8,234 bases of DNA. Origin: Rhodobacterales bacterium UBA3080 (lineage in GTDB: Bacteria; Pseudomonadota; Alphaproteobacteria; Rhodobacterales; Rhodobacteraceae). The position numbers and the translations under genes are program-made. Shown piece after piece: positions 1 through 6,164 of the stretch. The stretch spans positions 740 through 8,973 of the forward strand of contig DFBM01000013.1 in assembly GCA_002366645.1 (NCBI GenBank), in the 5' to 3' direction. Below the pieces are notes generated by a model that worked only from the letters and a program-made list of their open reading frames with translations, had not been told where the DNA came from and ran no database searches. The stretch's first letter is position 1; each line of letters begins with the position of its first letter.

Positions 1-387
1 AGAACCGATCACCGAGGATACCAGTGGCGCGCGCCACCAGCTGCCGGTGCGAAGGCGGTCAAACACCAGAACGTCGGTAAGCTGTGCGACCAAGAACGCG
101 GTCCCCGAGCCAAGCGCGATGCGTAGCGTTACAGCCGGACCATATTCCAGCATGACCTGTGTTCCGATCATTGAGGCGATAACCCCGACAATAAATCCGG
201 CAAAAATCACCTTCCGCGCTTGCGACGGGCCATAAACCCGGTTCATCAGATCGGTCACAAGGAAGGCGAATGGATAAGTAAATGCACCCCATGTCAGCCA
301 ATTGCCAAACAAGAATTGCACAAGGATGTTAGAGGCAACGACAACGGTTGCCATGGCGATTACGCCAATGATTATTCCACGTTTCAT
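1..387 (-). CDS. yhhQ: YhhQ/VUT-family queuosine precursor transporter (C-terminal part beyond the left edge)
   Basis: Integral inner-membrane carrier of the VUT family (YhhQ type), which imports queuosine precursors (preQ0/preQ1 in E. coli) for tRNA wobble-base modification. The reading frame stays open from an ATG at 387 to base 1, giving 129 codons of a protein that is usually about 210-230 aa. Residues 4-27 form a first membrane helix. The family signature follows: LTWGAFTYPFAFLVTDL at about 31-47, then NRVYG and the basic QARKVIF loop near 56-62. A helix lies at about 61-78. The second family block is LRIALGSGTAFLVAQLTDV at about 88-106, followed by VFDRLR and a WW pair at 117-118. This pattern closely matches E. 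coli YhhQ (TTWGAF, FLATDL, RLRQSRRWW) as I remember it. A weak GGAA ribosome-binding site lies 7 nt before the ATG. No queuosine synthesis gene is visible nearby. The substrate is inferred from the family; the family itself is secure. Confidence 0.9.
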   Translation of the reverse strand, partial: MKRGIIIGVIAMATVVVASNILVQFLFGNWLTWGAFTYPFAFLVTDLMNRVYGPSQARKVIFAGFIVGVIASMIGTQVMLEYGPAVTLRIALGSGTAFLVAQLTDVLVFDRLRTGSWWRAPLVSSVIGS

Positions 388-402
388 ATTTGTATTCCGT
401 TT

Positions 403-432
403 TTTATAGAAGGAGCGGCGACTTCGTTTCAG
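403..432 (-). promoter_or_regulatory. Candidate sigma-70-type promoter for the yhhQ-like gene
   Basis: On the minus strand, CTGAAA (bases 432-427; 4 of 6 matches to TTGACA) and TATAAA (bases 408-403; 5 of 6 matches to TATAAT) are separated by 18 bp. The -10 box ends 15 bases before the ATG at 387, so the leader would be only about 8-9 nt but would still contain the GGAA element. This is a consensus match only. The gene could also be read through from aroQ, since I see no terminator in the 86-bp gap between them. Confidence 0.3.
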
Positions 433-473
433 TTTTTTGTGAGCGCAGGCTATAGGCCGGCCCCGTAGGTCAA

Positions 474-911
474 TCAAGCGATATTTTTCATCACGTCATC
501 GATGGCCATAATATACCCGTCCGTCCCATGACCGGCGATTAAAGAATCCGACGCCAGCTCGACATACGATAAATGCCGGAACGTTTCGCGCTGTTTGGGG
601 TCCGAAATATGTAATTCCATCTTATAACCATCAAAGGCCTTAAGTGCATCGTGAATCGCAACCGACGTATGTGTATACGCCCCGGCGTTCAGGATAATCG
701 CATCAGCCTTCCCGCGCGCTTCCTGAATCCAGTCGACCAGAACACCCTCGTGATTTGATTGCCTAAAATCCAGCGTAACACCCAGTGTTTTCGCGTGTAC
801 CAAGCAACGCTTCTCGACATCTGCGAGCGTCTCGTATCCGTAAATCTCCGGCTCGCGGAACCCTAAAAGATTAAGATTAGGGCCGTTCAGCAGGAATATA
901 GTTTTCGACAT
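474..911 (-). CDS. aroQ: Type II 3-dehydroquinate dehydratase (divergent form)
   Basis: Converts 3-dehydroquinate to 3-dehydroshikimate, the third step of the shikimate pathway, as a cytoplasmic dodecameric flavodoxin-like enzyme. The product is 145 aa, normal for the family. The N-terminal strand and loop LLNGPNLNLLG lie at 7-17. Residues equivalent to the M. tuberculosis active site fall at the same numbers: Arg19 and Tyr24 on the mobile lid, Asn75 in NAGAYTHTS, His81, His101 in the LHIS motif and Arg112. I chose the ATG at 911, with AAAGG upstream at 9-10 nt, because conserved sequence starts right there. The frame could extend to a TTG at 974, but those 21 extra residues look nothing like the family. 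Odd points are Phe in place of the usual Thr before Arg19, and HISDPKQRE where most members have HISNxHxRE. This may be a second, specialised copy. It lies 63 nt downstream of pgl with no terminator between, so co-transcription is likely. Confidence 0.88.
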   Translation of the reverse strand: MSKTIFLLNGPNLNLLGFREPEIYGYETLADVEKRCLVHAKTLGVTLDFRQSNHEGVLVDWIQEARGKADAIILNAGAYTHTSVAIHDALKAFDGYKMELHISDPKQRETFRHLSYVELASDSLIAGHGTDGYIMAIDDVMKNIA

Positions 912-974
912 GGGCCAAAGCCTTTCGCTTTCAGAATATTCATCAATACATAGCCGAATCCAGAATTTCCGCAA

Positions 975-1664
975 CTAGGCCGCGTAATGGACCTCTACAG
1001 TATTAGGTGCATCAAGCACGACACGGATCGGAGCCTCGGCCGCCGGTCCTTCGATCAATGCGGCCTCCAGCGCGGTTTTCTTTTCTTCACCCGTGATCAG
1101 CACATGGATATTTCTCGCCGCCCGCAGAACGGCAGCAGTCAAAGTCAAACGCGGCTCCGGCGCACCGGGTGCTCGCATCGGCAGCAAGACGCCCTTGCCG
1201 TTAATATCCAAACCTTCAGCCAAGCGATCTGCCTCGGGAAACAGGCTGGCGGTGTGCATATCTGCGCCCATGCCCAATACGCAAACGTCGATAGGCAACG
1301 CCCTCGCAATGGCGTCGGTCAGGTCACCCAGCACCTCTTCCGGCGTATCGGCTGATTGATAAAACGGAATCAGGGTCGCAGCGACGGCACGATTTTGCAT
1401 CAGGGTTTCGCGCAACAAACGTGTGTTGGACCGTTCCGACGTTTCCGGAACAAACCGCTCGTCTGTCAGCATCACTTTCACCTTCGACCAGTCGATATCA
1501 GCCTGTGAAAGCAACACCAGAAACGGTGCAGGCGTTGTGCCTCCAGGTACCGCTAAAGTAGCCCCTCCCCGCTGTTCAATCGCATCCTGCAACTGCGCGG
1601 CCACATCCTCTGCGATGTTTTCCATCAGGGTTTCACGGTCGGGGTATTGTAGAAAGTCAGGCAT
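975..1664 (-). CDS. pgl: 6-phosphogluconolactonase
   Basis: Hydrolyses 6-phosphogluconolactone to 6-phosphogluconate, the step after glucose-6-phosphate dehydrogenase in the oxidative pentose phosphate and Entner-Doudoroff routes; cytoplasmic. The 229-aa product has the standard length and motifs of the NagB-related DevB/Pgl family. VPGGTTPAP at about 39-47 is the phosphate-binding loop. LTDERFVP follows at about 66-73, then a GMGADMHTASLFPE block near 131-144, which is the catalytic region, and RLTLT near 171. The family consensus at the catalytic block is GxDGHTASLFP; the Met variant seen here is, as I recall, common in Rhodobacterales. The ATG at 1664 is preceded by AAAGGAT at about 6 nt. 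In many relatives pgl sits between zwf and pgi, but here it stands first in its unit, with a divergent DUF2892 gene upstream and aroQ downstream. I see no zwf or pgi in the window. Confidence 0.93.
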   Translation of the reverse strand: MPDFLQYPDRETLMENIAEDVAAQLQDAIEQRGGATLAVPGGTTPAPFLVLLSQADIDWSKVKVMLTDERFVPETSERSNTRLLRETLMQNRAVAATLIPFYQSADTPEEVLGDLTDAIARALPIDVCVLGMGADMHTASLFPEADRLAEGLDINGKGVLLPMRAPGAPEPRLTLTAAVLRAARNIHVLITGEEKKTALEAALIEGPAAEAPIRVVLDAPNTVEVHYAA

Positions 1665-1695
1665 CCGCGATCCTTTATCCGGCTGAATTCTTCAC

Positions 1696-1724
1696 CTTAT
1701 ACCCGCTGTTGAGCACGCCGTCAC
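1696..1724 (-). promoter_or_regulatory. Candidate pgl-aroQ promoter
   Basis: On the minus strand, GTGACG (1724-1719; 4 of 6 matches to TTGACA) and TATAAG (1701-1696; 5 of 6 to TATAAT) are spaced by 17 bp. The predicted start of transcription near 1689 would give a leader of about 25 nt holding the AAAGGAT ribosome-binding site of pgl. Spacing and position are good, but the call rests on consensus alone. Confidence 0.4.
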
Positions 1725-1800
1725 CACAAACTGGAAAGCCACACATCAAAACTAAATCCATTATACATTCACGAAGTGTTGATCTCACAGGCCCGAGGAA

Positions 1801-1829
1801 TACTGTATTAGGCAGTAATGATCACTGCC
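1801..1829. promoter_or_regulatory. Candidate operator: overlapping dyads with ACTG/CAGT half-sites 11 bp apart
   Basis: Two dyads share a central half-site. TACTG (1801-1805) pairs with CAGTA (1813-1817), and GGCAGT (1811-1816) is a perfect inverted match of ACTGCC (1824-1829) across 7 bp. Seen as a series, ACTG at 1802, CAGT at 1813 and ACTG at 1824 recur at exactly 11 bp, about one helical turn, which suits a protein binding one face of the DNA. The array begins 71 bp before the DUF2892 start codon. A loose promoter (TTGATC at 1779-1784 with a poor -10 near 1801-1807) would place the array over the transcription start. No regulator is identified. Confidence 0.35.
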
Positions 1830-1871
1830 CAATCGGGCGCAAATTGCTATCAAGGCAAATAGGAGAAAACC

Positions 1872-2078
1872 ATGAACAAGAACGAAGGCAATATGGACCG
1901 GATTATCCGCGTCGTCCTCGGCGTAGTGCTGCTTGCGTACGCTATCTTTATGCCTACCGCACCGCTTGCGGTCTTCGCATGGATCGGCATTGTGCCGTTG
2001 GTGACTGGCGCAATCGGCTGGTGTCCGATTTACAGCATTTTCGGTATCAAAACTTGCAAAATGAAAACACCTGAATAA
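1872..2078 (+). CDS. Small DUF2892 (YgaP-like transmembrane domain) inner-membrane protein
   Basis: A 68-aa protein matching the DUF2892 family, the transmembrane module also found at the C terminus of the rhodanese YgaP. It has the charged start MNKNEGNMDRIIR, a helix at about 12-27, a second helix at about 31-48, and the family signature GWCPIYSIFGIKTC at 49-62. The signature carries Cys51 and Cys62. The two segments should form a membrane hairpin. The function of stand-alone members is not established; links to sulfur-transfer proteins are by association only, and no rhodanese is present here. The start is firm: AGGAG at 1861-1865 lies 6 nt before the ATG. The gene is monocistronic, being flanked by its own upstream control region and by a strong terminator 17 nt after the stop codon. 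Confidence 0.9.
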   Translation: MNKNEGNMDRIIRVVLGVVLLAYAIFMPTAPLAVFAWIGIVPLVTGAIGWCPIYSIFGIKTCKMKTPE

Positions 2079-2094
2079 TTTACAAAAATTTGGA

Positions 2095-2135
2095 GCGCCG
2101 GACACAACGTAAAACCGTTTGTTCGGCGTTTTTTT
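2095..2135 (+). terminator. Rho-independent terminator of the DUF2892 gene
   Basis: CGCCG at 2096-2100 pairs with CGGCG at 2124-2128. The stem continues inward through a G-T wobble, ACA with TGT, a single bulged C, and AACG with CGTT, closing on the loop TAAAAC. Seven T residues follow directly at 2129-2135. This is a textbook intrinsic terminator on the plus strand and isolates the small gene from the transporter that follows. Confidence 0.9.
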
Positions 2136-2230
2136 GTGGAATTTCCACGCCCGACGCTTGCTTCCAAAACTATTTTCGATAATACCAATTGCCAGTTACA
2201 GGCACATTTCGTGTGTCTCTGAATTTCCAC

Positions 2231-2236
2231 GGAAGG
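2231..2236 (+). promoter_or_regulatory. Ribosome-binding site that points to a TTG start for the exporter gene
   Basis: GGAAGG lies 6 nt before TTG at 2243, the best spaced purine-rich site in the area. The frame is open further up to a TTG at 2189, and a GTG exists at 2255, but neither has a comparable site. A GATAAT box at 2178-2183 could be a -10 element giving a leader of about 55 nt. I find no good -35 for it, so no promoter is called. Confidence 0.5.
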
Positions 2237-2242
2237 GAAGCG

Positions 2243-4507
2243 TTGAGCATTTGGGTGCGCATATTGCGGCGGGTTTTCAAACTCCAGCGCGCTGCTTATA
2301 ATCACCGCCGCTACAGCCTTGCTTTGGTTGCACTACTTATAGTTGTTATCGGGTCCGCTGCGCTCGACGTGCGGAATTCCAATGACCCGATGCTGTTCTT
2401 CAGCGAAGACAACGCACACCGCCAAAAATTGGAAGAATTCCGCGAGATATACGGCAGTTCCGCTGCGACGCTTATCGTGCTGGATGCCGGAGATCCTGAT
2501 GCCCCCCTACATTTGCTGGAAGCCGAGCGATACCTCTCCGAGATACTGCTCAATCCCGACCATCCGCTCGCTATCAGCTATTTGACCAACTTCGGGTCGC
2601 CAACGGCCACACTTCCGGCCATCGGGTATCCAACCGAGTTTACGCCACTCGAAGACGTGCAGTTCCTAGCCAAGGACCATCCCGCATTACGTTCGTTTTT
2701 CTTCAACAATGACCTCAGCGCGACAACCGTAATCCTGTCACTCGACCAGCCCGACAAAAGCGACCCCGCCCTAATCGCGGCTTATCGTGCACAAATGGCG
2801 TTGCTCGACCATATGCGCGATAAATACCCGAACCTGACAATTTCGATAGTCGGCAACGTCACCACGTTTGAAGCCCTGCGCGAAGCATTCGAGCAAGACA
2901 GTCGGTATATCTTCCCCGCAACCGCATTCGTAAACTTTCTGGTGCTGTTGTTTGCCTTTGGAAACTTGCGCGTAACACTTTCCGTTTTAGTGATCGGCGG
3001 CTTGTCCGTTGTCCTGACACAAGGTGTTGCGGGTTGGAGCGGGTATGTCTTTGCCGCCGGCTCCGCCTCCTCGTTCTCCATCGTGTTCACCCTGACCGTC
3101 GCCAGCCTGATCCACATGGTCCATGCGATGGGGCAGCGGCAACGCAGGCTTCCGTTTCAGCACTCCCACACCATCATTTTGTCGAGTTTCCGCAAGCTGA
3201 CCGTACCGGTACTACTGGCGCATATGACGACAGCCGTCGGGTTTGTGTCGCTAAACTGGGCCGATGCCCCCGCTTTTAAAGCGATGGGTAACCTCGTCGC
3301 AATCGGTTTGGTGTTTTCGCTGATATTGACGTTGCTGGTTGCCCCGATTGCGCTGAAATCCCATCGCAGGCCGTTGAAAATTCGTGACGACCGTGTTCGC
3401 GCGCTATCCCGTTGGTTTGCCAACGCCTGGGCTGGTGCACCGATCCGCAATGCGCTGATCGTGTCGGTTCTATCGCTCGCAGCACTTGCCGGTTTGACCC
3501 GCATCGTTTTTGACGACCAAATTACGAACAACTTCCCCGAGGATCACCCGCTGCTGGTCAATATCGATAACATCGTTGACGCTTTTGGCTGGTCACACTC
3601 GATCGATCTTGTTCTGAAGTATGACGAGGGCGAACTGATCCAGCCAGACGCTATTGTTGACGTCGACACGTTGGTTAACTGGATCAAAACCCAACACCCT
3701 GTCGGCGATGTCTTCAGCCCGATGCCGCTGATCAAGGATTGCCTGGCGCAGCGGCAGCCACCTTATACCGGCGCGCTTAACGATATTCCGGAAAAGATGC
3801 TGAACTACTGTGTCCGCACGAGCGGTCGGACCGCCGACGACAAAGTAGGTTTCTTTGCGCTGGACTACACGCAGTTGCACCTCAAAATCATGCTGCCCCG
3901 AATTTCCGCTGCCGGAGTCCGCGATATCAGCGAGAAAATCGAGGCCAAAACCGCCGCAATGGGGTTCCCGCCTGAAAACGCCATAATGTCCGGTGTCGGG
4001 GTCATGTCTGCCTATCTTTCGGCGATCAACACCCAAAACATGCTGGTAGGTTCGGCTTTCGCGATGCTGGTGGTTTCCTTGCTGATCGGGTTGTTCCTGC
4101 GCTCGCCGATATTGGCGTTCCTTTCGATCCTGCCGAACTTTCTACCCGCCATGGCCGCGCTCGGGCTTTGGGTTTGGATAAATGGGCAGGTCGGTATGGC
4201 AGCCGCTATCATCGCCGCCGTTACCTTCGGTATTGTGGTCGATGACACCATTCACATCCTCTACGCGTTGGCGCGGGGCAAACACACCCAGACACGCGCC
4301 GGAATCCGCAGGGTTTTGAGCAACGTCACGCCGGGGGTCCTGACAACCACCGCGGCGCTCGGTTTCGGCTTCGCGATTCTGATGTTCAGCGGGTTCGAGG
4401 TAAACCGCCAGTTGGGCTTCTTGACCAGTACGACGATTTTCATCGCCTTCCTGTTCGACATTTTCGTCTTGCCCGGACTTTACAGCCTTCTAAAAGGCAA
4501 ACGTTAA
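2243..4507 (+). CDS. RND-superfamily exporter, MMPL/COG1033 type
   Basis: Large inner-membrane protein of the RND superfamily (single-chain MMPL/COG1033 type). Such proteins use the proton gradient to move hydrophobic or lipid-like substrates; the substrate here is unknown. From the TTG at 2243 it is 754 aa. The layout is the usual duplicated one: TM1 at about 26-42, periplasmic loop one at about 43-222, TM2-6 at about 223-370, TM7 at about 402-419, loop two at about 420-598, and TM8-12 at about 599-750. Both loops open with a similar segment, NDPMLFFSEDN in the first and DDQITNNFPEDHP in the second, a trace of the internal duplication. The proton-relay motif GIVVDDTIH is intact in TM10 (663-671, Asp667 and Asp668). 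The matching TM4 site reads TVASLIHMVH (Ala287, Ser288) and has no acidic residue. No membrane-fusion or outer-membrane partner is adjacent, so it probably acts alone or with unlinked partners. It converges on mutT, and the two stop codons overlap. Confidence 0.88.
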   Translation: MSIWVRILRRVFKLQRAAYNHRRYSLALVALLIVVIGSAALDVRNSNDPMLFFSEDNAHRQKLEEFREIYGSSAATLIVLDAGDPDAPLHLLEAERYLSEILLNPDHPLAISYLTNFGSPTATLPAIGYPTEFTPLEDVQFLAKDHPALRSFFFNNDLSATTVILSLDQPDKSDPALIAAYRAQMALLDHMRDKYPNLTISIVGNVTTFEALREAFEQDSRYIFPATAFVNFLVLLFAFGNLRVTLSVLVIGGLSVVLTQGVAGWSGYVFAAGSASSFSIVFTLTVASLIHMVHAMGQRQRRLPFQHSHTIILSSFRKLTVPVLLAHMTTAVGFVSLNWADAPAFKAMGNLVAIGLVFSLILTLLVAPIALKSHRRPLKIRDDRVRALSRWFANAWAGAPIRNALIVSVLSLAALAGLTRIVFDDQITNNFPEDHPLLVNIDNIVDAFGWSHSIDLVLKYDEGELIQPDAIVDVDTLVNWIKTQHPVGDVFSPMPLIKDCLAQRQPPYTGALNDIPEKMLNYCVRTSGRTADDKVGFFALDYTQLHLKIMLPRISAAGVRDISEKIEAKTAAMGFPPENAIMSGVGVMSAYLSAINTQNMLVGSAFAMLVVSLLIGLFLRSPILAFLSILPNFLPAMAALGLWVWINGQVGMAAAIIAAVTFGIVVDDTIHILYALARGKHTQTRAGIRRVLSNVTPGVLTTTAALGFGFAILMFSGFEVNRQLGFLTSTTIFIAFLFDIFVLPGLYSLLKGKR

Positions 4508-4902
4508 AGCCAGTCGCGCAGGATAGAAATCAGGGGCACATCCGCTGGCGGCATCGGGTAATCCCGCAACGCATTTGCGCGCACCCACTTCAACGCCTGC
4601 CCCTCTTTGGGATGCGGAGTCCCCTTCCATTTGCGGCACGCAAACAGCGGCATCAACAGATGGAAATCATCGTAAGCATGCGAGGCAAACGTCAGGGGTG
4701 CCAGACAGCTTTCCCACGTATCAATACCGAGCTCCTCGTGCAGTTCGCGTATAAGCGCCGTCTCCGGTGTTTCGCCGGTTTCAATCTTCCCGCCCGGAAA
4801 TTCCCAAAGACCCGCCATAGACTTACCCTCGGGACGCTGCGCCAACAGCACACGGCCGTCAGCATCAATCAACGCTACCGCAGAAACGAGCAGCGTCTTC
4901 AT
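4504..4902 (-). CDS. mutT: MutT-type Nudix hydrolase (8-oxo-dGTP diphosphatase)
   Basis: Cytoplasmic enzyme expected to hydrolyse 8-oxo-dGTP to the monophosphate and so clear oxidised nucleotides that cause A:T to C:G mutations. The 132-aa product matches the length of E. coli MutT. It shows AQRPEGKSMAGLWEFPGGKIE at about 21-41, typical of MutT proper, and a complete Nudix box from Gly38 to Ile60: G-x5-E44-x7-R52-E53-L-x-E56-E57-x-G-I. All metal-binding glutamates are present. The ATG at 4902 overlaps the argJ stop codon in an ATGA arrangement (4899-4902), so translation is probably coupled to argJ. The stop codon TAA at 4506-4504 overlaps the stop codon of the convergent exporter gene, leaving no room for a terminator between them. 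Other Nudix substrates are possible, but the GLWEFPGGK context favours MutT. Confidence 0.92.
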   Translation of the reverse strand: MKTLLVSAVALIDADGRVLLAQRPEGKSMAGLWEFPGGKIETGETPETALIRELHEELGIDTWESCLAPLTFASHAYDDFHLLMPLFACRKWKGTPHPKEGQALKWVRANALRDYPMPPADVPLISILRDWL

Positions 4903-6140
4903 GAACGGTAATCAGCGTTGATGGTAATGTACTGGTGCGTCAGATCGCAGGTCCAAACGGTTGCCGAGCCTTCGCCGACGCCGAGATCGACCGTTACACT
5001 CAGGTCCTGAGCTTTCATATAGGCCACACCGTCGTCCTCGCGGTAATCAGGCGAAACCCAGCCCTTGTCGGCAACCAGAATATCGCCAAACGAGATCGAC
5101 AGCCTGTCACGATCCGCCGCCTCACCCGCTTTGCCGACGGCCATAACAATCCGGCCCCAGTTCGGGTCCTCACCCGCAAAGGCCGTCTTGACCAACGGCG
5201 AGTTCGCGATGGCCAGACCCACCGTCTTCGCCGCTGCGTTGCTTTCGGCACCATTCACGGTAATTTCGATAAACTTGGTCGCCCCTTCGCCGTCACGCAC
5301 CACCAGATGTGCCAGTTCCAGCATCACACCATGCAGAGCCTCGGTAAAAGCCGCAGCGCGCGGATCGGTGATAGACGAAATCTCCTCCATCGCGGCTTTA
5401 CCTGTCGCGGTCACAACGAGACTGTCAGACGTCGAAGTATCACTATCAACCGTAATGCTATTGAACGTCGTAACTGTTGCGCCTGAAACAATCTGCTGTA
5501 GTACGCTTTGGTTGATTTTTGCATCGGTAAACACAAACACCAACATCGTCGCCATATCCGGTGCGATCATGCCGGAACCCTTGGCAATACCGGCGATCTG
5601 TACCGTCACACCGTCCAGATCAACCGAAGCCGAGGCACCTTTGGCATAGGTATCCGTCGTCATAATCGCCTGCGCCGCCTGCTCGATATTGCCCTCGCTC
5701 AAACCGGCACGAAGCTCCGACATCTTGTCCGTTATCCGCGAGGCCGGAAGTGGCTCGCCAATCACGCCCGTCGATGCAACAAACACATTGCGCGGGTTGA
5801 TACCCAGCGTCTTTGCCGCAGCTGTCGCCGTAACCTCAACGCCACTCATACCGTTGTCACCGGTAAACGCATTTGCATTGCCTGAGTTCACCAAAATCGC
5901 CGACCCGCCAGCTTGCGCACCCAAGGCCAGATTTTCCTGACACCAAAGCACCGGCGCCGAGCGGGTTTTGGAGCGTGTAAACGTCCCCGCCACCGCGCTA
6001 CCTTCGGCGATTTCGGCCAACATCACATCCAGCCTGCCCGCATATTTCACACCCGCTTCAACGGCGGCAAATCGCACACCTTCGATAACCGGCAACTTGG
6101 GAAAGCCACCCTTAGGCGCTAATGGAGAAATATCGGACAT
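4899..6140 (-). CDS. argJ: Bifunctional glutamate N-acetyltransferase / amino-acid N-acetyltransferase ArgJ
   Basis: Transfers the acetyl group of N-acetylornithine to glutamate, making ornithine and recycling N-acetylglutamate in the cyclic arginine pathway. Many members also make N-acetylglutamate from acetyl-CoA. The product is 413 aa, the normal precursor size. ArgJ cleaves itself into two chains at the bond before a conserved Thr; here the site is KGSGMIAPDMATML at 187-200, with Thr198 as nucleophile and the cut between Ala197 and Thr198. Also visible are NSGNANAFTG at 85-94, STGVIGEPLP at 123-132 (oxyanion-hole Thr-Gly), GEDPNWGRI in the beta chain and the family-typical C terminus ending NADYRS. 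The ATG at 6140 has AAAGGA about 8 nt upstream, within the 24-nt gap after ppiC. It is co-transcribed with ppiC and overlaps mutT by 4 nt. Whether it is bifunctional or only an acetyl-recycling enzyme cannot be told from the sequence. Confidence 0.96.
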   Translation of the reverse strand: MSDISPLAPKGGFPKLPVIEGVRFAAVEAGVKYAGRLDVMLAEIAEGSAVAGTFTRSKTRSAPVLWCQENLALGAQAGGSAILVNSGNANAFTGDNGMSGVEVTATAAAKTLGINPRNVFVASTGVIGEPLPASRITDKMSELRAGLSEGNIEQAAQAIMTTDTYAKGASASVDLDGVTVQIAGIAKGSGMIAPDMATMLVFVFTDAKINQSVLQQIVSGATVTTFNSITVDSDTSTSDSLVVTATGKAAMEEISSITDPRAAAFTEALHGVMLELAHLVVRDGEGATKFIEITVNGAESNAAAKTVGLAIANSPLVKTAFAGEDPNWGRIVMAVGKAGEAADRDRLSISFGDILVADKGWVSPDYREDDGVAYMKAQDLSVTVDLGVGEGSATVWTCDLTHQYITINADYRS

Positions 6141-6164
6141 AGCTGGATTCCTTTGTTGGTTTTG

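Noticed and set aside
440..473. GGCCGGCC-centred palindrome as a terminator after aroQ
   Set aside because: No T run follows on the minus strand and the stem is short; it is likely just a GC-rich palindrome.
912..974. Upstream extension of the aroQ frame to a TTG at 974 (166 aa)
   Set aside because: The 21 extra residues have no family similarity, the known N terminus begins at the ATG at 911, and a suitable ribosome-binding site is present there.
1709..2074. A 121-codon plus-strand frame covering the DUF2892 gene and its control region
   Set aside because: It is out of frame with the well-supported DUF2892 gene, starts in the promoter region without a ribosome-binding site, and its product resembles no family.
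4935..5649. Long plus-strand open frames (183 and 194 codons) opposite argJ
   Set aside because: They are antisense shadows of argJ created by its codon bias, with biased composition and no recognisable motif; argJ is complete with all its motifs.
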